A DNA stretch of 64,000 bases from Flavobacterium degerlachei. GTDB taxonomy: Bacteria > Bacteroidota > Bacteroidia > Flavobacteriales > Flavobacteriaceae. Positions 62,883 to 64,000 of the stretch are shown here, piece after piece. A model generated the notes under the pieces. The model saw nothing but the letters and a program-made list of their open reading frames with translations. It did no database searches and had not been told where the DNA came from. The stretch is taken from assembly GCF_900106645.1 (NCBI RefSeq), contig NZ_FNMV01000006.1, positions 124,001-188,000 of the forward strand. Reading direction: 5' to 3'. The number at the start of each line of letters is the position of its first letter. Position 1 is the stretch's first letter. A program made the position numbers and the translations under genes.

Positions 62883-64000
62883 ATGAGCGACAAAAACTCT
62901 TTAAAAGAAATTGCCAAACTATTTTTGAAATTGGGTATAATAGGCTTTGGAGGCCCAGCAGCTCATATCGCAATGATGAGACAGGAAGTGGTAATCAAAA
63001 AGAAGTGGCTATCAGAACAACATTTTTTAGATCTCATTGGAGCCACAAGTTTAATACCTGGTCCTAACAGTACAGAGATGGCTATTCATATTGGCCATGA
63101 AAAAGGCGGCTGGAGAGGTTTAATTGTTGCGGGAGTTTGCTTTATCATGCCCGCAGTTCTTATTACGGGAGTTTTTGCTTATTTCTATAAAATATACGGT
63201 CAGCAACCTGAAGCACAAGTTTTTTTGTACGGAATCAAACCTGCAATTATCGCTATCATTCTCGCTGCGATTTATCCATTGGCCAAGAAATCCATAAAAA
63301 CAACACAGTTAGCAATCATATCCTTGGTAGCATTAGCCCTTTCGATATTAAAATTCAATGAAATATACATTCTGTTTGGTGCAGGTTTAATAGCCTTGCT
63401 ATATTCCAAGTTAAAAAGCGGTCAACCTTTCAGCCTTATCCCACTGACATTAGTCCAAGTCACAAAAACGACTTTAGTAACGGCAACCAATTGGAATCTG
63501 TTTCTAATATTTTTAAAAATAGGCGCCATTCTTTACGGAAGCGGCTATGTTCTCTTTGCTTTTTTGGATACTGAATTAGTCTCAACTGGACTTATGTCTA
63601 GAGCTACCTTAGCAGATGCCATCGCAATTGGTCAGTTTACTCCCGGCCCTGTTTTTTCGTCGGTGACTTTTATTGGTTACCAATTAAATGGTCTACAAGG
63701 AGCAATAGTAGCAACGATTGCCATTTTCATACCATCATTCCTGTTTGTTGCCTTGTTAAATCCGCTAGTAAAAAAGATGCGTAATTCGCCGTCTATTTCT
63801 GTTTTCCTAGATGCTGTGAATGTAGCTTCGGTAGCGATTATTGTTGCTATTTGTTGGCAAATGGGTCGCGATTCAATATTCGATTGGAGAACTGCATTAA
63901 TTGCTATAACCAGCATTGTAGTAACTTTTGGTTATCCTAAAGTAAATAGCGCATTTATTGTCATATATGGAGCGGCAGCTGGATACTTTTTGTCTTTTTT
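62883..64000 (+). CDS. chrA: chromate transporter ChrA, N-terminal part (cut by window edge)
   Basis: The frame opens at ATG 62883 (MSDKNSLKEIAKLFLKLGII) and stays open to the right edge, 372 codons. The first CHR domain has GFGGPAAHIAMMRQEVV and GATSLIPGPNSTEMAIHIG; the second repeats the pattern in GQFTPGPVFSSVTFIGYQL, so this is the long, two-domain form. About ten membrane segments are visible. ChrA exports chromate, an analogue of sulfate. The last part of the protein lies outside the window. Confidence 0.92.
   Translation, partial: MSDKNSLKEIAKLFLKLGIIGFGGPAAHIAMMRQEVVIKKKWLSEQHFLDLIGATSLIPGPNSTEMAIHIGHEKGGWRGLIVAGVCFIMPAVLITGVFAYFYKIYGQQPEAQVFLYGIKPAIIAIILAAIYPLAKKSIKTTQLAIISLVALALSILKFNEIYILFGAGLIALLYSKLKSGQPFSLIPLTLVQVTKTTLVTATNWNLFLIFLKIGAILYGSGYVLFAFLDTELVSTGLMSRATLADAIAIGQFTPGPVFSSVTFIGYQLNGLQGAIVATIAIFIPSFLFVALLNPLVKKMRNSPSISVFLDAVNVASVAIIVAICWQMGRDSIFDWRTALIAITSIVVTFGYPKVNSAFIVIYGAAAGYFLSF

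Noticed and set aside
1..64000. CRISPR arrays, prophage genes, integrases, rRNA genes
   Set aside because: I found no regularly spaced repeats and no proteins of these classes on either strand.

Overview
The window looks like a chromosomal segment of a Flavobacterium-type member of the Bacteroidota. The DNA is AT-rich. Promoters, where visible, match the Bacteroidota form (TTG, about 17-20 nt, TAnnTTTG) rather than TTGACA/TATAAT. The content is typical of the group: SusC/SusD/SusE proteins, a type IX secretion tail on an amylase, LptC lipoprotein, a mevalonate pathway block and many lipoproteins. I saw no prophage, integron, complete IS element or CRISPR array.

Layout. (1) 1-4.8 kb, minus strand: an envelope and cofactor run of coaX, an outer-membrane protein, lptC, a small membrane protein, a CNNM/CorC-type protein and a left-truncated ppiD. 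(2) 4.9 kb: tRNA-Phe with its own promoter and terminator. (3) 5.0-16.1 kb, minus strand: a catabolic locus with a sodium:solute symporter, acyl-CoA ligase, secreted alpha/beta hydrolase, unknown helical protein, TonB-dependent receptor (interrupted by an in-frame TAA), second alpha/beta hydrolase, 3-hydroxybutyrate dehydrogenase and both subunits of 3-oxoacid CoA-transferase. Together these read as uptake, hydrolysis and oxidation of 3-hydroxybutyrate esters or oligomers to acetoacetyl-CoA. (4) 16.3-30.1 kb: an acetate/short-chain-acid module. A DnaQ-like exonuclease and a cNMP-CBS-DUF294 protein lie divergent from an InsA-like zinc-ribbon protein, porin, DUF4212 subunit, symporter, symporter-linked histidine kinase, receiver-only regulator, PrpE-like ligase and acetyl-CoA synthetase.

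(5) 30.2-48.7 kb: a maltodextrin/starch locus. susC-susD-susE-like genes and a T9SS-tagged GH13 enzyme are on the minus strand. A LacI regulator, sugar symporter, beta-phosphoglucomutase, GH65 phosphorylase and two more GH13 enzymes are on the plus strand. Polysaccharide is bound and cut outside, trimmed in the periplasm, and maltose is imported and phosphorolysed to glucose and beta-glucose-1-phosphate, which PgmB converts to glucose-6-phosphate. (6) 48.7-57.2 kb: housekeeping genes (GlpQ-like phosphodiesterase, HI0933 flavoprotein, TspO) and a mevalonate block: diphosphomevalonate decarboxylase, mevalonate kinase, a UbiA prenyltransferase and an RsuA-type pseudouridine synthase. A four-helix-bundle S23-type gene flanked by long imperfect inverted repeats sits between the decarboxylase and the kinase. 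(7) 57.2-64 kb: a DUF885 lipoprotein, GH3 beta-glucosidase, a transporter remnant, a cytochrome c lipoprotein and a right-truncated chromate transporter.

The points I find most interesting are the S23 gene with terminal inverted repeats inside the mevalonate operon, the 3-hydroxybutyrate-type locus with its stop-interrupted receptor and repeated GTGTGACT boxes, and the acetate sensing module whose receiver has no output domain but whose operon begins beside a transposase-derived DNA-binding protein.
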